DNA from: Flavobacteriales bacterium
GTDB taxonomy: Bacteria > Bacteroidota > Bacteroidia > Flavobacteriales_F > PHOS-HE28
DNA length: 64,000 nt
Assembly: GCA_016721825.1 (NCBI GenBank)
Contig: JADKHI010000006.1
Location: 248,001 to 312,000, forward strand
Direction of reading: 5' to 3'
Positions 9,230 to 17,606 of the stretch are shown piece after piece. Both the position numbers and the translations under genes were made by a program. Below the pieces are notes generated by a model, which worked only from the letters and a program-made list of their open reading frames with translations, was not told where the DNA came from and ran no database searches. The number at the start of each line of letters is the position of its first letter. The first letter of the stretch is position 1.

Positions 9230-10519
9230 ATGAAGCGCGATCGGTCGGAGCAGTTGTACACGGAAGCCCTGGAGCTCTTCCCCGGCGGGGTCAACAGCCC
9301 GGTGCGGGCTTTTCGGTCCGTGGGCGGCACGCCTCTCTTCTTCACACGCGGTGAAGGCGCCCTGCTGCACGACGTGGACGGCAACACCTTCATCGACCTC
9401 TGCCTCAGTTGGGGACCGCTGATCCTGGGGCACGCCCATCCGGCGGTGGTGGAGGCGATCACCAAGCGCGTGGCCCTGGGCACCACCTTCGGCGCTCCGA
9501 CCGAAGAAGAGAACAAGCTGGGCCGATTGATCGTGGACCACATCCCCTTCGTGGACCGCGTGCGTTTCGTGAGCAGCGGAACCGAGGCTGTACAGAGCGC
9601 GATCCGCTTGGCACGTGGCGCCACCAAGCGCGACCTGCTGTTGAAGTTCGACGGCTGCTACCACGGCCATGTGGACAGCCTTCTGGTGAACGCGGGCAGT
9701 GGCTTGGCGACCTTCGGCACCTCCTCCAGTGCCGGTGTGCCGGAGGAACTGGCGAAGCTGACATTGGTGGTCCCGCTGAACGACATGGACGCCTTGGAAA
9801 CGGTGTTCCGCGAACACGGTGCGCAGCTGGCCGGCGCCATCATCGAACCGATCCCCGCGAACAACGGACTGCTGCTCCAGGAGCGCACCTTCTTGCAGCG
9901 CTTGCGGGAACTATGCACAGCGCACAGCACGGTGCTCATCCTGGACGAGGTGATCAGCGGCTTCCGTGTCGGCTTCCGCGGCTCCTTCGACATCTATGGC
10001 ATCACGCCCGACCTGGTGACCTACGGCAAGATCATCGGCGGCGGCATGCCGGTGGGTGCGTACGGCGGAAGGCTCGACCTGATGAAGCAGGTGGCGCCTG
10101 AGGGCCCGGTCTACCAAGCGGGAACGCTGAGCGGCAATCCGGTGGCCATGGCGGCCGGCCTCGCGCAGCTCACGGAATGCCTGAAACCCGGCTTCTACGA
10201 AGCGCTGGAAGCGAAGACCGCCACGCTCTGCGCCACGGTGAACACCCATGCGAAGGCAAAGGGCTACGCCTATCACCTCGACCACATCGGCTCCATTTTC
10301 TGGGGCTTCTTCGCGGACGCGGACCACATCCGCAGGGCCGATGCGATCGAGAGCGCGAGCATGAAGACCTACGCGAAGCTGCACGCGGCCCTGTTGGAGC
10401 GAGGTGTCTATGCGGCCCCCAGCGGTTATGAGGTCGGCTTCCTTTCCTCCGCGCACACCGATGCACAGGTGCAGCAGGTGGCCCTTGCCATGTGCGAAGC
10501 GTTGGACGAGGTGATGTGA
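9230..10519 (+). CDS. hemL: Glutamate-1-semialdehyde 2,1-aminomutase
   Basis: A 429-residue PLP enzyme of class-III aminotransferase fold that converts glutamate-1-semialdehyde to 5-aminolevulinate, the C5 entry to heme. Seen: FPGGVNSPVRAF at residues 16-27, substrate/PLP block SSGTEAVQSAIRLARG, GCYHGHVDS, DEVISGFRVG, and the PLP lysine in TYGKIIGGGMPVGAYGG. Length equals that of known HemL. ATG at 9230 is chosen because it directly precedes the conserved N-terminus. Cytoplasmic. It shares a 60-base divergent region with kynU. Confidence 0.96.
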   Translation: MKRDRSEQLYTEALELFPGGVNSPVRAFRSVGGTPLFFTRGEGALLHDVDGNTFIDLCLSWGPLILGHAHPAVVEAITKRVALGTTFGAPTEEENKLGRLIVDHIPFVDRVRFVSSGTEAVQSAIRLARGATKRDLLLKFDGCYHGHVDSLLVNAGSGLATFGTSSSAGVPEELAKLTLVVPLNDMDALETVFREHGAQLAGAIIEPIPANNGLLLQERTFLQRLRELCTAHSTVLILDEVISGFRVGFRGSFDIYGITPDLVTYGKIIGGGMPVGAYGGRLDLMKQVAPEGPVYQAGTLSGNPVAMAAGLAQLTECLKPGFYEALEAKTATLCATVNTHAKAKGYAYHLDHIGSIFWGFFADADHIRRADAIESASMKTYAKLHAALLERGVYAAPSGYEVGFLSSAHTDAQVQQVALAMCEALDEVM

Positions 10520-10573
10520 TCCGACTTTCCCATCTTCGCCAAGCGACGCCTCAAGCGGTCTTCGCAACGCAAC

Positions 10574-10945
10574 ATGGGTACGAAGATCATCGGCATTGAA
10601 GGGCTGAGCCCCGAAGTGATCAAGGCAGAGGTGAGGAACGGCGGAAGCTTCCGCATGTTCGACTACACCATCTCCATCCTCGTGATGACCTTTCGCCGGT
10701 CCTCGAACGTGTATTTCATCCGGCATGATGGCTCGCATTGGAAGCACAGCTTGCCGTTCACGTTGCTTTCGTTCACCCTGGGCTGGTGGGGCTTTCCGTG
10801 GGGCCTGATCTACACGCCGGGCGCGCTGGCCACCAACCTCGGCGGCGGCCGCGATGTCACTAAAGAGCTGATGCACTCCTATGCGGACCTGCGTTGGACA
10901 CCGGAGGAACTGGCCGAACTGAAGGGCATGCGTCCCCGCTCCTAG
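10574..10945 (+). CDS. Small hypothetical membrane-associated protein
   Basis: A 123-residue protein, family not recognised. It has a hydrophobic stretch near residues 60-85 (SLPFTLLSFTLGWWGFPWGL) flanked by polar parts, with a basic patch before it (FRRSSNVYFIRHDG). It lies 54 bases after hemL on the same strand and converges with the following membrane gene. Confidence 0.6.
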   Translation: MGTKIIGIEGLSPEVIKAEVRNGGSFRMFDYTISILVMTFRRSSNVYFIRHDGSHWKHSLPFTLLSFTLGWWGFPWGLIYTPGALATNLGGGRDVTKELMHSYADLRWTPEELAELKGMRPRS

Positions 10946-10958
10946 TTCGCTGGTTCAC

Positions 10959-11849
10959 TTAGATCAGGGTGCCCAGCCACCACAGCAACGGCACCAGCAC
11001 GAGCATACCGTCAACGAGCAGATCGAAGTAGAGCGGTCCGCGACGGGAACCCGAGAAACCGACCACAACAGCGGTAAGGACGTAGCCGACCGAGGCAAGC
11101 ACCAAGCTCCACGGCCACCCAACTCCACCCTTGTCGACCCGTAGGTGATGGTAGTTGCTGGCTAACGAGTGGAACACCAGGGCCGGATAGAGCAGCAGTA
11201 TCACAGCGACACACATCGTCAAGGCTGGGTGCAACAACTGCGGCACCGTCCTGAGCGCGCGTTCATCCATCGCTCGATCACGTACATCGAATGCCAGCAC
11301 GAGCGCGAGAAAGAAAGTGCACTGGACCTCAAGCACCCAGCGATGTTGATCCAGGTTCCATTCAACATCATTTACAGCGAGCGGAAGACATACCGTGACC
11401 ATTGCCCAACAACCTGCGATCAAAAACGCCTTCAGCAATGGCACACGCCGCAGCCCGAGCGTCCTTCCGCCTACCAGCCCCGGAGGCACCACATAGAAAA
11501 GGGTGATGACCGCAGCGGGCCACAAGAGACGGAATAGCGCCAAGGCATGCGGCAACGCAAGTGCCGAACCGCAGCCGAGACAGAAGAGCGAGAAGTACAA
11601 CAGCGGCTTCCTGTTCTCCCGGAACCAGGCCAGGTGCGGCGCCATCCCAAGCTCGGGATGGTCCATCCGTGCCCAGCGCATGAAGGTGTAGCCAACGATG
11701 GTTCCGCAGAAGGCCAGTACCGGTGCACGCCAACCTCCAATGCCCAGGAGTTCCTGCACCCAAGCGGTCTGCGCGGCAGCCCCGAGGGCAAGCCACACAT
11801 GGCCGTACACCAGGATCCTCAGCACCGGGTTCCGGATGCCCTGGTCCAT
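10959..11849 (-). CDS. UbiA-like polytopic membrane protein
   Basis: A 296-residue protein with about eight hydrophobic segments. LAFDVRDRAMDER near residues 205-217 resembles the second aspartate motif (DxxxD) of UbiA prenyltransferases. The first motif, normally NDxxDxxxD, is represented only by YTFMRWARMDHPE, so catalytic competence is doubtful. This pattern fits the UbiA-like proteins of unknown function seen in Bacteroidota. It is separated from the upstream minus-strand gene by 6 bases, so the two are probably co-transcribed. The assignment is by motif shape only. Confidence 0.5.
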   Translation of the reverse strand: MDQGIRNPVLRILVYGHVWLALGAAAQTAWVQELLGIGGWRAPVLAFCGTIVGYTFMRWARMDHPELGMAPHLAWFRENRKPLLYFSLFCLGCGSALALPHALALFRLLWPAAVITLFYVVPPGLVGGRTLGLRRVPLLKAFLIAGCWAMVTVCLPLAVNDVEWNLDQHRWVLEVQCTFFLALVLAFDVRDRAMDERALRTVPQLLHPALTMCVAVILLLYPALVFHSLASNYHHLRVDKGGVGWPWSLVLASVGYVLTAVVVGFSGSRRGPLYFDLLVDGMLVLVPLLWWLGTLI

Positions 11850-11855
11850 GATGGT

Positions 11856-12476
11856 CTACGGGGTCTGGTTCGGGTTGATGATGAGCTGGCGGATCAGCAG
11901 ACCGACAGCAATGCCCGCTGTGGTGCTCAACAGGCTCTTCACCACCCGCTTGGGGCGACCCACGGCCGCGTAGCCCATGGCATAGCTCGGGTCCCCTTCC
12001 ATGAGCGGATCGCGAATGGAACCACGGGTCACGTTCACGCGCGGCCACGTCATAACGGCGGCATAGACCGGCGGGATCAGCAACGAGTTCACCTCCAGGT
12101 CCAGCGCCAGCACCAAACCGGCGCCGGTCAGGAAACCACCGAGCACGGGCACGATCGGCTTGTAACCGATACGCGCATCCTGCTCACCCTTGATGTACCA
12201 ACGCATCTGGTCCACGGTAAGGTCGTTGCCGAACTCGGGATCATGGAAGTACCAGACCTTCTCGACACCTGCGCTATCGGTGACACTGAAGACGCTCTCG
12301 GTCGGTTCGGCCCGCTTCAACAGGCTGTTCTTGTGGGTCTCCAGGTAGCGGATCTCCAAGGAGCTCTGTCCGAGCACGCGGCCCCGGATCTCCTGCCCGT
12401 TCATGAGCAGAATGCGGTCCTGTCCGAGGGCAGGTCGGATGATCAAGAGCAGGAACAGAAGGAGTACCGCGCGCAT
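11856..12476 (-). CDS. Hypothetical exported protein
   Basis: A 206-residue protein with a signal peptide (MRAVLLLFLLLIIRPALGQ). The front part is short beta-strands (ILLMNGQEIRGRVLGQSSLE), a pattern seen in Bacteroidota proteins that begin with an SH3-like 'nucleotide-free' barrel. The second half has two hydrophobic segments (VLGGFLTGAGLVLALDL and LLSTTAGIAVGLLIRQLII). Function not recognised. Probably first gene of a pair with the UbiA-like protein. Confidence 0.6.
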   Translation of the reverse strand: MRAVLLLFLLLIIRPALGQDRILLMNGQEIRGRVLGQSSLEIRYLETHKNSLLKRAEPTESVFSVTDSAGVEKVWYFHDPEFGNDLTVDQMRWYIKGEQDARIGYKPIVPVLGGFLTGAGLVLALDLEVNSLLIPPVYAAVMTWPRVNVTRGSIRDPLMEGDPSYAMGYAAVGRPKRVVKSLLSTTAGIAVGLLIRQLIINPNQTP

Positions 12477-12568
12477 TCGCCGGCCAATGTAGACAAGGTT
12501 CCAGCGAACACCGAAGGATCACACGCGTTCACCCCACAACGGTCAGGATAGTGGCCATACGCCCCCCG

Positions 12569-12576
12569 TATATTTG
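12569..12576 (+). promoter_or_regulatory. -7 promoter element of gcvP
   Basis: TATATTTG, an exact match to the Bacteroidota -7 consensus TAnnTTTG, ends 27 bases before the gcvP ATG. Confidence 0.6.
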
Positions 12577-12602
12577 GCCGCTTTTCTGAACAGCATCCCA
12601 CA

Positions 12603-15473
12603 ATGGACATCGTCACCTACCAAGAGCGGCACATCGGACCGAACGAAGCGGATACCCAGGCCATGTTGAAGGCCATCGGCGTGAAGTCGCTGGATGAACT
12701 GATCCAACGGACCGTGCCGCAGGGCATCCGTTCCCCGAAAGCGCTCGATGTGGGTCCGGCGATGACCGAGCGTGAGCACCTGGACAACATGAAGGCGCTC
12801 GGCGCGAAGAACAAGGTGTTCCGCAGCTACATCGGCTTGGGCTTCAGTGGCACTGTGCTGCCCCCCGCGATCCAGCGCAATGTGTTCGAGAACCCCGGAT
12901 GGTACACCGCCTACACGCCTTACCAGGCGGAGATCTCCCAAGGTCGCCTCGAAGCCCTGCTGAACTACCAGACGATGGTGAGCGAGCTGACCGGCCTGCC
13001 CATCGCCAACGCGTCCCTGCTTGACGAGGCTACCGCCATCGCCGAGGCCATGCACATGCTCTACGCCGCCCGCCCGAAGGAACTGGCAGGCGCGCACAAG
13101 TTCTTCGCCGACAAGGGTCTGTACCCACAGAACATCGATGTGCTCCGCACGCGTTGCACGCCCATCGGCGTGGAGCTGGTGGTAGGCGATGTGAAGGACA
13201 TCGATCCCGCTGACGGCTACTTCGGTCTTGCCTTGCAATACCCTGCCATGGACGGTGGTGTGAACGACCACCGCAGCATCGTGGCGAAGGCCAAGGCCGC
13301 AGGTGTGCGCACCGCCGTGTGCGCCGATCTGCTTTCGCTCGTGCTTCTTTCTCCCCCAGGTGAATGGGGTGCCGATGTGTGTGTGGGCAACAGCCAGCGC
13401 TTCGGTGTGCCGATGGGCTACGGCGGCCCGCACGCCGCCTTCTTCGCCACCACGGATGAATACAAGCGCCTGCTGCCCGGCCGCATCATCGGTGTAAGCC
13501 AGGACCGTCGTGGTCGTCGCGGCCTGCGTATGGCATTGCAGACGCGCGAGCAGCACATCCGTCGCGACAAGGCCACCAGCAACATCTGCACGGCGCAGGC
13601 CCTGCTCGCGGTGATGGCCGGCATGTATGCCGTGTACCATGGCCCCAGCGGATTGAAGCGCATCGCTGGTAATGTGCACGCGCACACCCGTCACTTGGCT
13701 GAAGCGGCGAAAGGCCTTGGCTATGGGTTGGTGAATGCGTCCTTCTTCGACACCATCACCCTCACCCTACCCAATGGCACCAGCTCAGAGAAGGTGAAGA
13801 AAGCCAGCGAAGCGCGCAGCATCAATTTCCGCTACGAGGGCGACCGCATCAGCATCGCCTTCGATGAGACCGTTCGCCCGAGCGATGTGAACGATGTGGT
13901 GGCCGCGCTTGCCGAAGCGTGTGGGGCGAAGGCTCCGGCTGTCTCCGGCAATGGCTCCAGCATGGCGGTGCCTGCGGACCTTCAGCGCAAGAGCGCGGTG
14001 CTCACGCATCCGGTCTTCAACACGCACCACACGGAACTGGAGCTGCAGCGTTACATCAAGAAGCTCGAGAACAAGGACTTCAGCCTGATGCACGGCATGA
14101 TCCCACTGGGCTCGTGCACCATGAAGTTGAACGCCGCAAGCACGTTGCTTCCGCTCACCTGGCCCGAGTGGGGCGGCCTGCACCCCTTCGCACCGGTGGA
14201 GCAGACGCAGGGCTATCAGGAAGTGTTCGCACAGCTGAGCGATGCGTTGGCGAAAGCGACCGGGTTCACAGCGGTGAGCCTTCAACCGAACAGCGGCGCG
14301 CAGGGCGAATACGCTGGCCTGCTGGTGATCCGCGCCTACCACGAAGCGCGTGGCGACCACAAGCGCACGGTCTCGCTGATCCCATCCTCCGCGCACGGCA
14401 CCAACCCCGCGAGCGCGGTGATGGCCGGCATGCAGGTGGTGGTGGTGAAAGCCGATGAGGAAGGGCACGTCGACGTGGCCGACCTGAAGGCGAAGGCCGA
14501 ACAATACAAGGACACGCTGAGCTGCCTGATGGTGACCTACCCCAGCACGCACGGTGTGTATGAAGAGACCATCAAGGACATCACCGCCACGATCCACGCG
14601 AACGGCGGCCTGGTGTACATGGACGGCGCGAACATGAACGCGCAGGTGGGCCTCACGAGCCCCGGCGACATCGGTGCCGACGTGTGCCACCTGAACCTGC
14701 ACAAGACCTTCGCGATCCCGCACGGTGGCGGCGGCCCCGGCATGGGTCCCATCTGCGTGAACGACAAGCTGAAGCCTTTCCTGCCCGGTCACCCGTTGAT
14801 CAAGACCGGCGGTGAGAAAGCGGTGCACGCGGTAAGCAGCGCTCCCTGGGGCAGCGCCCTGATCCTGCTGATCAGTTACGGCTACATCAAGATGCTCGGT
14901 GGTGAAGGCTTGACCGATAGCACGCGCTACGCGATCCTCAACGCCAACTACATCAAGGCGAAGCTGGAGAAGCACTACCCCATTCTCTACGTGGGCAGCG
15001 AAGGCATGGTGGCGCATGAGATGATCCTGGACTGCCGCGAGTTCAAGCGTACCGCCGGCATCGAAGTGGGCGACATCGCAAAGCGTCTGATGGACTATGG
15101 CTTCCACGCACCTACCGTATCGTTCCCCGTTGCGGAGACGCTGATGGTGGAGCCTACGGAGAGCGAAGCGAAGCCCGAGCTTGATCGATTCATCGAGGCC
15201 ATGATCGGTATCCGTCACGAGATCGCAGAGATCGAGAACGGCAAGGCTGACAAGGCCGACAACGTGCTGAAGATGGCGCCGCACACCAGCGATGAGGTCT
15301 GCGGTGACAACTGGAGCCACCCCTACGGCCGCGAGAAAGCCGCATTCCCGGTGAGCGTGAACCGCGACTGGAAATACTGGCCCACGGTGAACCGCGTGGA
15401 CAACGCGCACGGCGACCGCAACCTCATCTGCACCTGTCCTCCTATTGAGGACTACGCGATGCAGGAAGCCTGA
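12603..15473 (+). CDS. gcvP: Glycine dehydrogenase (decarboxylating), P protein
   Basis: A 956-residue full-length P protein of the glycine cleavage system. It decarboxylates glycine with PLP and passes aminomethyl to the H protein lipoyl arm. Seen: RHIGPNEAD at residues 8-16, the N-terminal half block YTPYQAEISQGRLEALLNYQ, MHGMIPLGSCTMKLN, and the PLP lysine in HLNLHKTFAIPHGGGGPGMG near 698-715. N- and C-terminal halves are fused, as in the long-chain form. ATG 12603 with a consensus -7 element upstream. A strong terminator follows, so it looks monocistronic. gcvT and gcvH are not in the window. Confidence 0.97.
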   Translation: MDIVTYQERHIGPNEADTQAMLKAIGVKSLDELIQRTVPQGIRSPKALDVGPAMTEREHLDNMKALGAKNKVFRSYIGLGFSGTVLPPAIQRNVFENPGWYTAYTPYQAEISQGRLEALLNYQTMVSELTGLPIANASLLDEATAIAEAMHMLYAARPKELAGAHKFFADKGLYPQNIDVLRTRCTPIGVELVVGDVKDIDPADGYFGLALQYPAMDGGVNDHRSIVAKAKAAGVRTAVCADLLSLVLLSPPGEWGADVCVGNSQRFGVPMGYGGPHAAFFATTDEYKRLLPGRIIGVSQDRRGRRGLRMALQTREQHIRRDKATSNICTAQALLAVMAGMYAVYHGPSGLKRIAGNVHAHTRHLAEAAKGLGYGLVNASFFDTITLTLPNGTSSEKVKKASEARSINFRYEGDRISIAFDETVRPSDVNDVVAALAEACGAKAPAVSGNGSSMAVPADLQRKSAVLTHPVFNTHHTELELQRYIKKLENKDFSLMHGMIPLGSCTMKLNAASTLLPLTWPEWGGLHPFAPVEQTQGYQEVFAQLSDALAKATGFTAVSLQPNSGAQGEYAGLLVIRAYHEARGDHKRTVSLIPSSAHGTNPASAVMAGMQVVVVKADEEGHVDVADLKAKAEQYKDTLSCLMVTYPSTHGVYEETIKDITATIHANGGLVYMDGANMNAQVGLTSPGDIGADVCHLNLHKTFAIPHGGGGPGMGPICVNDKLKPFLPGHPLIKTGGEKAVHAVSSAPWGSALILLISYGYIKMLGGEGLTDSTRYAILNANYIKAKLEKHYPILYVGSEGMVAHEMILDCREFKRTAGIEVGDIAKRLMDYGFHAPTVSFPVAETLMVEPTESEAKPELDRFIEAMIGIRHEIAEIENGKADKADNVLKMAPHTSDEVCGDNWSHPYGREKAAFPVSVNRDWKYWPTVNRVDNAHGDRNLICTCPPIEDYAMQEA

Positions 15474-15493
15474 TCCGAACACACGCCCATCAC

Positions 15494-15528
15494 GCAACGC
15501 ACCGCTGCTCACCGCAGCGGTGCGTTGC
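15494..15528 (+). terminator. Rho-independent-type hairpin after gcvP
   Basis: Perfect 14-base stem (GCAACGCACCGCTG paired with CAGCGGTGCGTTGC) with a 7-base loop, 20 bases after the gcvP stop, followed by ATTTC. Confidence 0.75.
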
Positions 15529-15671
15529 ATTTCAGAACCGCCCAACTTGCACGTTGATGCGGCGGCGCCAACCGTTCACGCGCTTCGTCCCGTAGCATCA
15601 CATTCCACTGGCATCAAGGGTTTCCGCGAGGTTTACTTCGGCACGAACACCGAAAAACACAGCCTCGCACC

Positions 15672-17495
15672 ATGAGAACCCTCCTCCTTTCCTTCGGCTG
15701 CCTGGCGACATTGTACACCGTCGCTCAGCACCCCACACGACCCTCTTTGCGCTTGGACAAGATCCCGATCACCAACGTCGGCATCCATGAGGACCACGAG
15801 GACACCCGGGAGGCCGGTGATGTGCTTTGGTCCGAGGACTTTCAGAACGGCTTGGGCGGTTGGGCCGTGAACACGCCTGCTGGTTCAGTGGTCTGGCAGC
15901 TCACCAGCTCCGGCAACACCGGCGGCTTCACCCCCGGTCCGTTGCAGAGCACCAGTGGTTCTCCGGGTGGCAGCTGGATCATGGCCGACAGCGATGCGCA
16001 AGGCACCGCAGGCATCAGTGAGACCAGCACCATCACCTCTCCTTCGATCACGGGACTGGACACGGTGGCGTACATGCTGCTGCAATTCGAACAGAGCTTC
16101 CGCCAATTGAACGACGATGAGACGACCGTGGAAGTGAGCGGCAATGGTGGCTTGAACTGGACCTCCTATCCGGTGAACACGCACATCCCGGGCAACCAGA
16201 GCACGCCCGGCGCACCCGGAGCGGAGGTGATCACCTTGAACATCAGCGCGGCCTTGAACGGCGGTGCGAGCGATATCCGCATCCGATTCCGCTGGCACAG
16301 TGACGAAGGCTACACCTACAGCTGGCAGGTGGATGACATCGTATTGATCGCGGCCCACGACAACGACCTCACGCTCACCCAAGCGACCTGGTCGGCCTGG
16401 GATCTGGACCAACCGGACTTCATGAACCTGCCCTACACGGTGTATGCCGAAAGCGAGCTGCGTCCCTTGAATTTCCGTGGGGTGATCACCAACAACGGCT
16501 CGGAGACCCAGACCAACGTTCACCTGCAGGTGGTGGTCGATGGCCCCGGTGGCAACGACATCACCCTGAACAGCAGCAGCCGCTCGTTGGCGCCCTTGGA
16601 GACCGACAGCTTCTTCATCGACACCTACCAGCCACCCGTGGCGAGCGGTCCGTACGCGATCAGCGTGATGGCCGTGCAGGATGAAGCCGAGGACCAGGTG
16701 TCCGACAACGATGCGGACCTCGCCATTGCGGTGGCCCCCTTCATCTTCGCCCGCGACAATGGCGCATTGGACGGTGATCAGGCCAAGGGCACGGACGAAT
16801 ACATCCTCGGGAATTGGTTCCACATCAACGGGTTCAACAACGAGCTCACGGCCGTGCAAGTGGCGTTGAGCGACCGCAGTGATCCCGGAGCAGTGATCAC
16901 GGTGGCGATCTACGATGAGAACCTCGACCAGCTGCAAGAGAGCGAAGAGTACACCGTTCAAGCGGGCGACCTGAACGCCGAGGGAGAGGGCCAGTTCATC
17001 AGTGTTCCGCTCAGCAGCCCGGTAAGCCTCACGCATGACAAGTCCTACTTCGTGGCGGTGCACCACTATGGCGGCGCGCTGGAAGTGTGGACAGGCACCA
17101 GTGGGATCAGCGCTGAGCAGACCTCCTTGATCTACGATGGTGGCCAGGCTGACTGGTTCTTCACCCGCAGCACCCCCATGGTGCGCATGAACTTCGACCC
17201 GACCGCGAGCACCGACGATCACGCGACCAGCCCGTTCCACCCGGTCGCGGCCCCCAGCTTGTTCTCCGATGAGAGCACCATCCGCTACGAGCTCCTGAAC
17301 AGCGGAAAGATGCGTTGGACATTGACCGACGTGAGCGGGCGGATCGTGCAAAATGAAGATCAGGGCATGTTGGGTGCAGGGGTCCACCAGCTCACCATCG
17401 ATGGGCAGGCCCTGGCACCTGGCGCCTACTTGCTCACCTTGAGCGACGGTCAACAGCAAGCGGTGGTGCGGCTCGTCCGGTCGAGCCTGAACTAA
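15672..17495 (+). CDS. T9SS-secreted protein with jelly-roll N-domain (paralog 1 of 4)
   Basis: A 607-residue exported protein. In order: signal peptide (ending TLYTVAQ, about residue 19); a choice-of-anchor/MAM-like jelly-roll at about 50-235 with the closing motif YSWQVDDIVLIAAHDNDL; a CARDB-like adhesive domain at about 255-350 (NNGSETQTNVHLQVVVDGPG); a further beta domain; and a T9SS type A C-terminal sorting domain at about 535-607 (MRWTLTDVSGRIVQNE, LAPGAYLLTLSDG). T9SS cargo is carried across the outer membrane and cleaved or anchored at the surface. Function is likely adhesive or structural; no catalytic motif seen. First of four tandem paralogs. Confidence 0.85.
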   Translation: MRTLLLSFGCLATLYTVAQHPTRPSLRLDKIPITNVGIHEDHEDTREAGDVLWSEDFQNGLGGWAVNTPAGSVVWQLTSSGNTGGFTPGPLQSTSGSPGGSWIMADSDAQGTAGISETSTITSPSITGLDTVAYMLLQFEQSFRQLNDDETTVEVSGNGGLNWTSYPVNTHIPGNQSTPGAPGAEVITLNISAALNGGASDIRIRFRWHSDEGYTYSWQVDDIVLIAAHDNDLTLTQATWSAWDLDQPDFMNLPYTVYAESELRPLNFRGVITNNGSETQTNVHLQVVVDGPGGNDITLNSSSRSLAPLETDSFFIDTYQPPVASGPYAISVMAVQDEAEDQVSDNDADLAIAVAPFIFARDNGALDGDQAKGTDEYILGNWFHINGFNNELTAVQVALSDRSDPGAVITVAIYDENLDQLQESEEYTVQAGDLNAEGEGQFISVPLSSPVSLTHDKSYFVAVHHYGGALEVWTGTSGISAEQTSLIYDGGQADWFFTRSTPMVRMNFDPTASTDDHATSPFHPVAAPSLFSDESTIRYELLNSGKMRWTLTDVSGRIVQNEDQGMLGAGVHQLTIDGQALAPGAYLLTLSDGQQQAVVRLVRSSLN

Positions 17496-17520
17496 GGGAT
17501 CGCACCATCGCGTTCAGGAG

Positions 17521-17547
17521 CAAGGGTCCTCGGTCCGGGGGCCCTTG
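17521..17547 (+). terminator. Hairpin terminator after paralog 1
   Basis: CAAGGGTCC pairs with GGGCCCTTG (one G-T pair) around a 9-base loop, 25 bases after the stop; the tail TCTCGTTC is only weakly T-rich. Confidence 0.55.
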
Positions 17548-17573
17548 TCTCGTTCAGGCCTCGCCCGTCCAGC

Positions 17574-17581
17574 TACCTTTG
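17574..17581 (+). promoter_or_regulatory. -7 promoter element of T9SS paralog 2
   Basis: TACCTTTG, exact TAnnTTTG match, ending 26 bases before ATG 17607, just after the preceding terminator. Confidence 0.6.
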
Positions 17582-17606
17582 CGCGCTTTCATCGGAATCC
17601 GATCGC

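Noticed and set aside
12477..12602. Possible glycine riboswitch in front of gcvP
   Set aside because: No glycine-aptamer core or paired aptamers could be seen, and the -7 element leaves a leader of only about 25 bases.
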